From a virus, in IMG/VR virus record IMGVR_UViG_3300042387_000059, positions 1 through 32,463 of that record: a stretch of DNA of 32,463 bases; one strand, 5' to 3'. Positions 5,054 through 11,737 of the stretch are shown one piece after another. The notes under the pieces are model-generated. The model had not been told where the DNA came from. It made no database searches and worked only from the letters and a program-made list of their open reading frames with translations. How positions within the stretch are numbered: the stretch's first letter is position 1; every line of letters starts with the position of its first letter. Made by a program: the position numbers and the translations under genes.

Positions 5054-5701
5054 ATGTCTATTTATAAAAAACTGAGTGATGTAAGAGAACACTTCCATGA
5101 GTTGGAATTGAAGAAGACGGGGCATAACAAGTTCGCTGGCTACAAGTATTTTGAACTTGGAGACTTCTTGATTCCTGCGCTTAAAGTGTTGAAAATTTAC
5201 GGCATTGTTTCTGTGATTTCTTTTGGAAAAGAAGTTGCAACCTTGAGGCTGATTGACATTGACAAGCCAGATGACTTCATTGAAATCGCCTCTCCCATGT
5301 CATCTGCGGCTCTTAAAGGGGCGCATGAAATCCAAAACCTTGGGGCAGTACAAACCTACCTCCGCAGGTATTTGTGGGTTGCTGCGCTTGAGATTGTTGA
5401 ACACGATGCAATCGACTCGTCTGACAAAGTAACAGATGAAGGCATCAAGAAAAAAGGTAACGCACCAGTAGTCACACCCCGTGGTGGTATTGGTGACGAT
5501 CTCCCACAAGACATCAAAGAATTCCTGACTGACTTGGCAGCAGGAGCAACAGAGTTGGTTAACCAGGGTAAGGCTAAAGATGCTCTTGCCTTGATTGACG
5601 AACAGGCTTTGGAGGCTGATCAGCGTGTCTGGTTGGCTAACCAAATGCCTTCCACCGTGCGTTCTGCACTAAAGAAAATTAAAGAGGTAAATAATGGCTG
5701 A
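5054..5701 (+). CDS. erf: ERF-family single-strand annealing protein
   Basis: I place the start at the ATG at 5054 (MSIYKKLSDVREHFHELELK), immediately after the previous stop; an earlier in-frame ATG at 4991 would overlap it by 62 bases. The 215-residue protein has the ERF core. This includes FAGYKYFELGDFLIPALKVL (about 27-46), SPMSSAALKGAHEIQNLGAV (about 80-99) and the conserved QTYLRRYLWVAALEI. ERF proteins bind single-stranded DNA and pair homologous strands in phage recombination and genome circularisation. A variable linker and a helical C-terminal region follow. The gene overlaps the SSB-tailed protein at 5694, which suggests the two act together. Confidence 0.85.
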   Translation: MSIYKKLSDVREHFHELELKKTGHNKFAGYKYFELGDFLIPALKVLKIYGIVSVISFGKEVATLRLIDIDKPDDFIEIASPMSSAALKGAHEIQNLGAVQTYLRRYLWVAALEIVEHDAIDSSDKVTDEGIKKKGNAPVVTPRGGIGDDLPQDIKEFLTDLAAGATELVNQGKAKDALALIDEQALEADQRVWLANQMPSTVRSALKKIKEVNNG

Positions 5702-5948
5702 TTTCGACAATACAAACCGTGGATCGTTGTTCAAGAACGACAAAAAAACAGAGGAAAAGCACCCAGATATGAGTGGTTCCATCAATATTGATGGCATCGA
5801 ATACTGGATTTCTGGATGGAAAAAGAAGAGCAAGGCAGATGTAGGATTTATCAGCCTGTCTGTGCGCCCTAAAGAACAGACGCGCCAATCAAGCCAGCCA
5901 ACCCAAAAAGCCAAATCAGACAATTGGGATGATGATCTGCCCTTTTAA
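5694..5948 (+). CDS. Small protein with SSB-like acidic C-terminal tip (84 aa)
   Basis: The N-terminal part, MADFDNTNRGSLFKNDKKTE, then INIDGIEYWISGWKKKSKAD and FISLSVRPKEQ, looks like a small beta domain. A Gln/Ser-rich linker leads to the last residues DNWDDDLPF. That tip is nearly identical to the DDDIPF tail of bacterial SSB, which docks many replication and repair proteins. The start overlaps the ERF gene by eight bases. The overall length is much shorter than SSB, and no full OB fold can be confirmed from sequence. It may be a phage single-strand binding protein or a mimic of the SSB tail. Confidence 0.65.
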   Translation: MADFDNTNRGSLFKNDKKTEEKHPDMSGSINIDGIEYWISGWKKKSKADVGFISLSVRPKEQTRQSSQPTQKAKSDNWDDDLPF

Positions 5949-6045
5949 TTAATAACGGGGAAAGCGGATGCTGCGAAAAGGAAATGAGGCGCTGATCTCT
6001 ATGTCAGCCGCAGACGTAGCGAGTACCCACCTTCAAGGAATGAAT

Positions 6046-6357
6046 ATGAACTTCAAAGAATTTTTCAGCAGCAATCCTTTGGACCTTTTCCCAAGGGTAA
6101 GAAAAGACGATCCCATAACCTCGTTTGAAGCAGCAGACAGCATCAAAGAAGTCTCTGCCAAGCATCACAAGATAATTCTTGAGTGCTTAGAAAAGAACGG
6201 GCCGCTTGGCAAAGATGGCATTGCAAGGCTAACTGGCCTTGAGAGCAATCAAGTTGCAAGACGCTTAAACGAATTAAAGGTCATGTGCCTTATCGTTTTG
6301 ACAGGCAACACAGTCAAATCAAACAGTGGTCGTAATGAAAGAGAGTGGACAGTATGA
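6046..6357 (+). CDS. Probable winged-helix DNA-binding protein (103 aa)
   Basis: The start chosen is the ATG at 6046 (MNFKEFFSSNPLDLFPRVRK), six bases after an AAGGA. A longer version from 5968 would add 26 residues and also has a GGGGAAAG upstream, so the start is uncertain. The segment ILECLEKNGPLGKDGIARLT, then GLESNQVARRLNELKVMCLI, is a typical winged-helix (MarR-like) arrangement of helix, turn and recognition helix. A basic wing, SNSGRNEREWTV, closes the protein. It is probably a transcription regulator or a DNA-binding accessory factor in the recombination operon. Its stop overlaps the MazG-like gene's ATG. Confidence 0.65.
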   Translation: MNFKEFFSSNPLDLFPRVRKDDPITSFEAADSIKEVSAKHHKIILECLEKNGPLGKDGIARLTGLESNQVARRLNELKVMCLIVLTGNTVKSNSGRNEREWTV

Positions 6358-6659
6358 GCTTTGCAGAAATTGAACTTGAAGTTATCCGTTGGGGTGAGGC
6401 CCGTCAGATTGTCCAGCACAGCAATCCAAGAGCGCAAGCCATTAAAACACTTGAGGAAGTTGGTGAGCTAATTCAAGCTATCACTGACAATGACAGAGAG
6501 GCCATGATTGACGCATACGGCGATATTCTGGTTACCCTTGTCATGGGTTGTGCCACTGCTGATTTGGACCTTGTAAGCTGTTTTAAACACGCCTATGAAC
6601 AGATTAAAGACCGCAAGGGTCATCTGTCACCAGAAGGAATCTTTATCAAGGAGTCGTGA
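6354..6659 (+). CDS. MazG-like nucleotide pyrophosphohydrolase
   Basis: The 101-residue protein shows the MazG signature. The helix KTLEEVGELIQAI has E34, E35 and E38 in the EExxE arrangement. It is followed by DAYGDILVTLVMG with D53 and D57, the second set of metal ligands. MazG-type enzymes hydrolyse nucleoside triphosphates to monophosphates. In phages they tune nucleotide pools or (p)ppGpp signalling, though the substrate here is unknown. The start at 6354 overlaps the previous stop (ATGA), and an alternative GTG lies three codons earlier. The end overlaps the DUF6378 gene. Confidence 0.8.
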   Translation: MSFAEIELEVIRWGEARQIVQHSNPRAQAIKTLEEVGELIQAITDNDREAMIDAYGDILVTLVMGCATADLDLVSCFKHAYEQIKDRKGHLSPEGIFIKES

Positions 6660-6931
6660 TGATTGATAAAATCCTTGACGAACGAGGCAAGCGTTATGGC
6701 AAGTTTGTTGATGTTGCCAGAGCAACAAGTGCAATCCAAGAAGCAGTGTTTGAGCAAATGGAGCTTGATAAACTAAACACACTTGCACCAGATCAAACCG
6801 TTGCGCTTGACATGATCTGCCACAAACTTGCAAGGATTGCTATTGGTGATCCAGATTACGTTGATAACTGGATCGACATTGCTGGATACGCTCAACTTGT
6901 TGCAGACCGCTTACAAGGACTTGAGCGTTAA
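6659..6931 (+). CDS. DUF6378-like protein (90 aa)
   Basis: The pattern DERGKRYGKFVDVA near the start, then LAPDQTVALDMICHKLARI, and a late YVDNWIDIAGYAQLV segment, match the small phage family annotated as DUF6378. That family commonly neighbours nucleotide-metabolism genes. A strong AAGGAG precedes the ATG at 6659, which overlaps the MazG-like stop; a GTG at 6656 is also possible. The conserved Asp/His/Trp pattern hints at a metal-dependent nucleotide enzyme, but no activity is established. It is the last gene of the rightward operon. Its TAA shares bases with the TAA of the convergent endolysin gene. Confidence 0.7.
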   Translation: MIDKILDERGKRYGKFVDVARATSAIQEAVFEQMELDKLNTLAPDQTVALDMICHKLARIAIGDPDYVDNWIDIAGYAQLVADRLQGLER

Positions 6932-7542
6932 CCGCCAAACAATGCCAAAGCTTGATTGGTGTGCTTGATTCGGTCATCAAGGCCGATAGTGCCGCCATTG
7001 ATCTTCTTTGTCAGAGCCAAGTGATTCCCAGACTCAGCAATTGCGTTGAGCTTCTGGGTATCCCAAAACCACCCAGCCGTTAGAGCAGCGTACTGAGGTG
7101 TAGCAACCAAGTCAGGCTCCATGATGAAGTCCACACCCAAAGCCTTGCCAGCATGGTGATAGTTGGCAGTACCAGTTAGCTGAATACAACCACGGCCACG
7201 AAACCTATAGCCATCACCAGAAGCCTCATCCCGATTTGACATACGGTTACTGTAAATACGGTTTGCAATCTTCTTTGGTTGACGCTCATAAGCAGCAGCT
7301 TCTTCAGGTGTAAATCCCCATGTTCTACGAGGTGTACGGGGGAACAACTTTAACAGGGTGGCAGCACGGTAATTCAGGTTCTCTTCCAACACCCTGAAGT
7401 TGGCACTCTCATGACCACATTGACCAATGAATGCGGCCATTTGCATAGGGCTTGTGATGCCAAACCGCTGAAATGTGTGGTTCAGCGCATCAGCCCACTC
7501 AGGCGCAATGTGTAGTTGTTTTAGTTGATCAGTTGTTACCAT
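6928..7542 (-). CDS. GH19 endolysin
   Basis: This 204-residue protein is a glycoside hydrolase family 19 (chitinase-like) lysozyme, which cuts the glycan of the host cell wall at lysis. The catalytic region AAFIGQCGHESANFRVLEEN has the first catalytic Glu at E45, with acids E53/E54 following. The family hallmark GYRFRGRGCIQLTGTANYHH is at about 111-130, and GWFWDTQKLN follows. There is no signal peptide, so it needs a holin or equivalent. It lies after the Rz gene, with a 14-base overlap, as the last gene of the leftward late operon. Its stop codon overlaps that of the rightward operon. Confidence 0.9.
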   Translation of the reverse strand: MVTTDQLKQLHIAPEWADALNHTFQRFGITSPMQMAAFIGQCGHESANFRVLEENLNYRAATLLKLFPRTPRRTWGFTPEEAAAYERQPKKIANRIYSNRMSNRDEASGDGYRFRGRGCIQLTGTANYHHAGKALGVDFIMEPDLVATPQYAALTAGWFWDTQKLNAIAESGNHLALTKKINGGTIGLDDRIKHTNQALALFGG

Positions 7543-8044
7543 TGATGATGCTCCTCATGTTTTCGTAAGCTGCCACACAAGCATTTAGCTGGTTGATAGC
7601 TTTGTCGCCTTCCGCTGCAATCTCTGCAATCAGTCTCAAGGTTTCGCGCTCGGACTGTCCTGGATCACTAGGAGCTTGGTCAGGCGGTCCACTAGGTTTG
7701 CTTCCCGCTTCATTGCTATCTCTGGCGGCAACGGGGGGATTTGGGGTGGCTTGTACGCAACTTGGGGAGGGGAGCCGCACCCTACCAGCAGCAATGAGCT
7801 TATTAAGATCAGTTTGTTTTTGAGAGACAACATCATTGGCTTTCCTCAGTTCAGTTTCTTTGTCAGCAACAACCTTTGCCATTGATTGCTCTTTGGCTCG
7901 GGACTCCTCATTTTTCTTGGCGATCTCAGCTTGCATCTCAACATCACGATCACCCCAGCCACTTTTATATCCGTACTTGTAGATTCCAAATAGGGCAAGC
8001 AGCACAAGCAGCACTGCTATGCCCGTGCGCTGTATTGACGTCAT
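7529..8044 (-). CDS. Rz-like i-spanin
   Basis: The 171-residue protein has an N-terminal membrane anchor (about residues 8-25, GIAVLLVLLALFGIYKYGYK). A long charged coiled-coil stretch follows (about 36-90), then a proline-rich middle (NPPVAARDSNEAGSKPSGPP) and a helical C-terminus. This is the architecture of inner-membrane spanins. An o-spanin gene sits entirely inside it in another frame, the classic Rz/Rz1 layout. With its partner it disrupts the outer membrane after wall degradation. Its ATG overlaps the stop of the upstream membrane protein gene, and its end overlaps the endolysin start. Confidence 0.85.
   Translation of the reverse strand: MTSIQRTGIAVLLVLLALFGIYKYGYKSGWGDRDVEMQAEIAKKNEESRAKEQSMAKVVADKETELRKANDVVSQKQTDLNKLIAAGRVRLPSPSCVQATPNPPVAARDSNEAGSKPSGPPDQAPSDPGQSERETLRLIAEIAAEGDKAINQLNACVAAYENMRSIINGNN
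7636..7836 (-). CDS. Rz1-like o-spanin lipoprotein, nested in Rz
   Basis: This 66-residue frame starts with a lipoprotein signal (MMLSLKNKLILISSLLLVGC, lipobox LVGC with acyl Cys at 20). It has a short proline-rich mature part (PPQIPPLPPEIA). It lies wholly inside the Rz gene in a different frame, and AGGAAAGCCA precedes the ATG. Outer-membrane o-spanins in many phages are exactly like this: small, Pro-rich lipoproteins nested in Rz. The predicted mature length of 47 residues fits the family. Confidence 0.85.
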   Translation of the reverse strand: MMLSLKNKLILISSLLLVGCGSPPQVAYKPPQIPPLPPEIAMKREANLVDRLTKLLVIQDSPSAKP

Positions 8045-8502
8045 GATGCTTCCTTACGCGCAAGTGCTATTTCTGCGCGTTCATCATCAGGCTCTTGATG
8101 CTCTGGTGGTGTTGTGGGAGGTGGTCCAGGTGTCCATGTCTCATCAAGTTCAGGATTCTTGTATCCCATCCAGTTGAAGTCGGGCATTGCAGGTGGTGGT
8201 GCAACGTAAACCTGTGGAGGAGGGCTTGGTGGTGCTACAGGAGGAGGATTTAAGGTCTTGGCCGCACCAGATACAGCACGTTTACCAACAATACCCCCAA
8301 TACCCCCAACGATCAGTAGCACGATGTCGTTCAGCATCTTGGTATATGCCTGATCGATAGGAGCCATCGACTTGATAGGTTGGGTCACAAAGGTAACCGA
8401 ATACAGCAATGCTGCAACGATCCCCGCAAGGATTAGCGTGATCATGATGACCACGAAACCCCAAACCCTTACCTCAATATCTTCACTGCTTAGGTGTTTC
8501 AT
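8041..8502 (-). CDS. Two-membrane-segment protein, holin candidate
   Basis: From the ATG at 8502 the 153-residue product begins MKHLSSEDIEVRVWGFVVIM. It has two hydrophobic segments, about 13-38 (WGFVVIMITLILAGIVAALL) and about 59-75 (IVLLIVGGIGGIVG), followed by a long Pro-rich, charged cytoplasmic-like tail. A TTG start at 8523 with GGAG upstream is also possible. The position directly upstream of Rz and endolysin, plus two membrane segments, fits a holin. The long Pro-rich tail (about 90-130) is unusual for one, so it could instead be a structural membrane protein. Confidence 0.55.
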   Translation of the reverse strand: MKHLSSEDIEVRVWGFVVIMITLILAGIVAALLYSVTFVTQPIKSMAPIDQAYTKMLNDIVLLIVGGIGGIVGKRAVSGAAKTLNPPPVAPPSPPPQVYVAPPPAMPDFNWMGYKNPELDETWTPGPPPTTPPEHQEPDDERAEIALARKEAS

Positions 8503-8695
8503 TAGAAGGTTTTGTTGCGTCAATTTGTTTCTCCAAGATAGGGGCCACTAAATATTCTGGACAGTCTTGAGTGAACAAGCACCGGGGCTTGGAGCATTCA
8601 GGCTTGTGGAAATTGTCCGGGTTTTGGCAAGCGTAGCGATAAGTGTTGTCACACCCCACCAGCGCCAGCAAAACAAAAATCAGTGCAATTTTCAT
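8483..8695 (-). CDS. Small lipoprotein of the lysis region (70 aa)
   Basis: The leader MKIALIFVLLALVGCDNTYR ends in a lipobox (LVGC), giving a lipoprotein with acyl Cys at 15. Asp follows the Cys, which in enterobacteria favours inner-membrane retention. The mature part contains the phrase RYACQNPDNFHKPECSKPRC with several cysteines, then CPEYLV, a pattern common in short phage lipoproteins of this neighbourhood. Function is unknown. It could be a spanin-related or superinfection protein, both being inference. Its start overlaps the preceding gene's stop by four bases. Confidence 0.7.
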   Translation of the reverse strand: MKIALIFVLLALVGCDNTYRYACQNPDNFHKPECSKPRCLFTQDCPEYLVAPILEKQIDATKPSNETPKQ

Positions 8696-8850
8696 ATGCC
8701 TAGTTTCTCCAAGAAGGCTTCAATGACTCGGTTGGCGATCTCTGGGGGCAAGAACTGAAGAAACTTAAACCCCACCCAAATAAAGGCAAGGTAGCAGTTG
8801 ATTTTGATCCACTTGTCAAAACCATCTTTGGCTTCTTTCCACTTGTCCAT
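8692..8850 (-). CDS. Small membrane protein (52 aa), alternative holin candidate
   Basis: I place the start at the ATG at 8850 (MDKWKEAKDGFDKWIKINC), just past the upstream stop. The longer frame (from 8946) would overlap the upstream gene by about 95 bases. A hydrophobic segment, CYLAFIWVGFKFLQFLPP (about 19-36), is followed by an amphipathic helix (EIANRVIEAFLEKLGI). Size and placement in the lysis region are compatible with a small holin or an antiholin, not proven. Its end overlaps the lipoprotein gene's ATG by four bases. Confidence 0.6.
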   Translation of the reverse strand: MDKWKEAKDGFDKWIKINCYLAFIWVGFKFLQFLPPEIANRVIEAFLEKLGI

Positions 8851-8851
8851 G

Positions 8852-9343
8852 TCATGAACCGCACCCGTAGTCAGAACAGTAAAAGACAATTTCCAGAATG
8901 CCCCAGAAGAGGATGATCGCAATGACAGAGATAAGCGTGATGGCAATGGTCAACTCAATCACCTCTTTGCGTCTCTTGGCTGCGTTGACTGCACGGGCAG
9001 CTTCTCTGCGCTGCTCGGCAACATCCTCTTGGTTCATCTCCGCAACACGCTGCTGGATGTTGTTCCAGATGTCCATGTTGTTGGTGGAAAAGAACATACC
9101 CTTGAGTTGTTCCTCGAAATCCCTTTGAGCCTTCAGCGCCAGTTCGATCTCAATGGCCTTGCCCATGTTGGAGCCGCCAGCCTTCTTGGCCTCTTGCGCT
9201 GCCTTAGTGGCCGTGTGCTTGGCATCAAAGTACTTGCCGATCAGCGGGCCAAGGCTTGAAACATCATCAACAGTCGCTGATGCCTTTTTGATCATGTTGA
9301 CAGCCGCGCTCACAGCGGCCATAGCAGAAATTGGATCGATCAT
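8852..9343 (-). CDS. Conserved phage protein with C-terminal membrane anchor (163 aa)
   Basis: The N-terminus, MIDPISAMAAVSAAVNMIKK, closely resembles the start of a family I know from marine and freshwater phages (typically 'M-I-x-PISA...'). A long, charged, alanine-rich helical middle (about 40-125) leads to a C-terminal membrane segment, ELTIAITLISVIAIILFWGI (about 129-148), and a short tail with cysteines. The family's function is not known. A structural or membrane-linked role in DNA entry or lysis is inference. The ATG overlaps the stop of the 26-residue gene (TAATG). Confidence 0.65.
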   Translation of the reverse strand: MIDPISAMAAVSAAVNMIKKASATVDDVSSLGPLIGKYFDAKHTATKAAQEAKKAGGSNMGKAIEIELALKAQRDFEEQLKGMFFSTNNMDIWNNIQQRVAEMNQEDVAEQRREAARAVNAAKRRKEVIELTIAITLISVIAIILFWGILEIVFYCSDYGCGS

Positions 9344-9423
9344 TACAGCCCCCTAACAACAACTAAGGCGACCTGTAGTAGCCACCACACAACAACAATA
9401 CCGATAGCAAGTTTCACTCTCAT
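9343..9423 (-). CDS. Tiny membrane peptide (26 aa)
   Basis: The reading frame MRVKLAIGIVVVWWLLQVAL continues for 6 more residues, ending in RGL. It is almost one continuous membrane segment with basic residues at both ends. The ATG overlaps the previous stop (ATGA), and the stop overlaps the next start (TAATG). Such precise junctions on both sides support translation of this very short frame. It may act as a pinholin-like or regulatory peptide; function is unknown. Confidence 0.55.
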   Translation of the reverse strand: MRVKLAIGIVVVWWLLQVALVVVRGL

Positions 9424-9512
9424 GAAAATGCCCAAGTGAGAATACGGAGACAATAGAGGACAAACCCCGTAAGAACTGCTGCTCCCAAAATGGCAACAGC
9501 AAGATCTTTCAT
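9420..9512 (-). CDS. Tiny membrane peptide (30 aa)
   Basis: The frame MKDLAVAILGAAVLTGFVLY continues to a total of 30 residues, ending CLRILTWAFS. It forms a single hydrophobic segment with an acidic/basic N-terminus. Its ATG overlaps the stop of the 742-residue internal protein gene, and its TGA overlaps the ATG of the 26-residue peptide. Together they form two successive one-pass peptides. Function is unknown; membrane insertion during lysis is a plausible guess. Confidence 0.55.
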   Translation of the reverse strand: MKDLAVAILGAAVLTGFVLYCLRILTWAFS

Positions 9513-11737
9513 TGCACACCGTACTGAGGCAACATTCCAATTCCGTAGTTGGCTAATGGATCGGTGGTAATCCTGTTTAGCAATCCTGGGACTCTAGGAG
9601 TTGTGTTTGGCAACATCCGATTTTGAAATGGTGCGCTAGTAATTGCAGAACGAACCAATGGCCGACCAGCAACAGCGGCCAACAAGCTTGGGTTACCAGA
9701 ACTAGCAGCGGCAACACCAGCAGCACCAACATCAAGTGGGCTTATGCCGGGAACACTACCAATCCTTGCTACGTTCTGGAAGGCAGTTGGAAAGGCAGCA
9801 GCAGCGTTAGATACGGCCTGAAGTTCAGCAGGAACAATCTTTCCAGCAGCAGCACGTTGACCCAACTTAGCACCAGATACATCACCAGTAGCTGCATTCA
9901 ATGATTTCTCAATGGTATAGCTCTTGGCAATGTCTTGACGAGCCTGTTTAAAGTTACTCATCACATCTGGTTGATTGAACTTTTGCAGGTTACGTTCTGC
10001 AAGATCTTCAAGTTGTTGAGAGGCAAACTTTTGCGCCCTTCCCAAGCTTATATTTCTTGCATCGCCAGATGATAAGTTTGTTTCAGCATCACCCCGCAAC
10101 CTTTTAATTTGCTCAACCAGACCATCGCCATTAAAACTAAGCTGCTTAAGTCCGTTAAGAACATTAAGTTCAGCACTGACATCTGTAGTGTTAGCAAGCT
10201 TTTGCAAATCAGCAATACGCTTATTGACATCACCAATAAATGTGCGATCTGTGTAGTAAGCAGGGTTGGACCTCAAAGCATCGTAGGCTTGACCTTTGAC
10301 TTCCCGGTACTGCTGCAAAACTTGAGGAGTGATCGGTGTATCAGGAGCAAGACCCAAAGCCTTACGAGCCTGAGTGTTGATGACTTCCTGATTCTTGATA
10401 GAAGCAACCTGACTTGTCTGTTGTTTGCCAGAAAAACCCTCAAGCAATCGATTCAAAATCGTAGGATTGACTTGAGAAGGCGGCAGTGTTGCACCCTGAG
10501 CAACAGCTTGTTGAGCAACTTGTTGTGATTGCGTTAAAGGAGCCACCTGACGAGGTGTTGTGGCTGCACCAGTAGCAGCAAAAGGAGCAGCAAGCAAAGT
10601 GCCAGCAAGTATTTCGTTACTCAACTGAGCAGGGTTGACAGTACCAGTTTCTGCCAACTGAGCAGCAGTAGAGGAAACAGCACCACCACCAGCAGCAGAA
10701 CCAAGATTCTGTACGGCAGCAGCAGTACGTGGAGCGGCTTGAGCAACAACCCTAGGTGTAGCAGTCGCCAATGAACGCTGAATGCCACCAGGAAGAGCTA
10801 GGTTGAGTGGATCAGTCAATGCCGTACCGAGACTACCAACAAGCAGTCCGGGGCGCTCCTGAGCCGTTTTAGCAACCCCACTAATGATGTCGCTGATGGA
10901 CTGTGTAGGAGCAGCAGGAGTAGGTGCAGCAGGAGTTCTGCCCATGTACTCATCAGAAACTCCAAGACTACCCAAGACATTTTGGATGCCTGTATTGATC
11001 AGGTTACCAGCACCCATTGCCAATTGGCCTGTGGTTGTCTTGCCACGAAACACATCCAAAGGATTGAAGCTGGCACGAACGTCTTGCAAGAATTGATTAG
11101 GTGGCTGATTAGCTTGCGCTCTAACAGCGTCAACAATGTTGGCTACGTTTGGTGTTGGACGGTTAGTAGGTGCTGGCGCTGGTGCAGCAGAGAACGGAAC
11201 AAAGTCATCAGCCGCTTGTTGAGTAGGCTGCATTGAGCGTGTACTTTGCTGATCACCCATACCCTGAGGAAAAGAAACATCGATTGCGGTGTCTCTTCCC
11301 TTTTGAGGTGCTGCCTCAAATGGAACAAAATCATCGTCTGTAGGTTTAGACATAAAGTTTTGGACCTTCTTCACATAGTTTTGGGTTTCTTTGAATGGTG
11401 GAACTCCACCATACTTTTCCACATTACCAGGACCGGCGTTGTAAGCAGCAAGAACCAATTCAGGTGAAGAAAAGCGTTGGCTCAGTTGACCAAGATACTT
11501 CACGCCACCACGGATGTTGTCAGCCCAATCCATGCGGTTAACGCCAAGATCTTTGGCAGTACCAGCCATCAACTGCATTGGACCAAACGCAGTCTCTCCT
11601 GATCGTGTTTTAGGACCACGAGCATCAAACTTGCCACCAGACTCAGCTTCAATAACGCCTTGCACCAAAGACAGAGGAACCCCTTGGCGCTCTGCCTCTT
11701 GAGCAGCGAATGCAAAGATTTCGTCTTTAGTTGCCAT
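9509..11737 (-). CDS. Internal virion protein with lytic transglycosylase domain
   Basis: The first about 130 residues form a soluble-lytic-transglycosylase domain. Motifs seen are VQGVIEAESGG with the catalytic Glu at E32 (the ES motif), FGPMQLM (51-57) and LAAYNAGPGNVEKYGG (about 96-111), followed by PPFKETQNYV. Such domains at the head of large phage structural proteins open the peptidoglycan during DNA entry. A ten-residue motif DDFVPF(E/S)AAP occurs twice (135-144 and 177-186). The remaining about 550 residues are Ala/Gln/Pro-rich with helical heptads, as in ejected internal proteins. At 742 residues it is the last large gene of the virion block. It follows the 517-residue protein with a TAATG junction. 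Confidence 0.8.
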   Translation of the reverse strand: MATKDEIFAFAAQEAERQGVPLSLVQGVIEAESGGKFDARGPKTRSGETAFGPMQLMAGTAKDLGVNRMDWADNIRGGVKYLGQLSQRFSSPELVLAAYNAGPGNVEKYGGVPPFKETQNYVKKVQNFMSKPTDDDFVPFEAAPQKGRDTAIDVSFPQGMGDQQSTRSMQPTQQAADDFVPFSAAPAPAPTNRPTPNVANIVDAVRAQANQPPNQFLQDVRASFNPLDVFRGKTTTGQLAMGAGNLINTGIQNVLGSLGVSDEYMGRTPAAPTPAAPTQSISDIISGVAKTAQERPGLLVGSLGTALTDPLNLALPGGIQRSLATATPRVVAQAAPRTAAAVQNLGSAAGGGAVSSTAAQLAETGTVNPAQLSNEILAGTLLAAPFAATGAATTPRQVAPLTQSQQVAQQAVAQGATLPPSQVNPTILNRLLEGFSGKQQTSQVASIKNQEVINTQARKALGLAPDTPITPQVLQQYREVKGQAYDALRSNPAYYTDRTFIGDVNKRIADLQKLANTTDVSAELNVLNGLKQLSFNGDGLVEQIKRLRGDAETNLSSGDARNISLGRAQKFASQQLEDLAERNLQKFNQPDVMSNFKQARQDIAKSYTIEKSLNAATGDVSGAKLGQRAAAGKIVPAELQAVSNAAAAFPTAFQNVARIGSVPGISPLDVGAAGVAAASSGNPSLLAAVAGRPLVRSAITSAPFQNRMLPNTTPRVPGLLNRITTDPLANYGIGMLPQYGVQ

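Noticed and set aside
5968-6045. Earlier start or separate small gene before the winged-helix protein
   Set aside because: A GGGGAAAG lies upstream of an ATG at 5968, but the 26 extra residues are not domain-like, and the AAGGA at 6035 fits the ATG at 6046. It is kept only as an alternative start.
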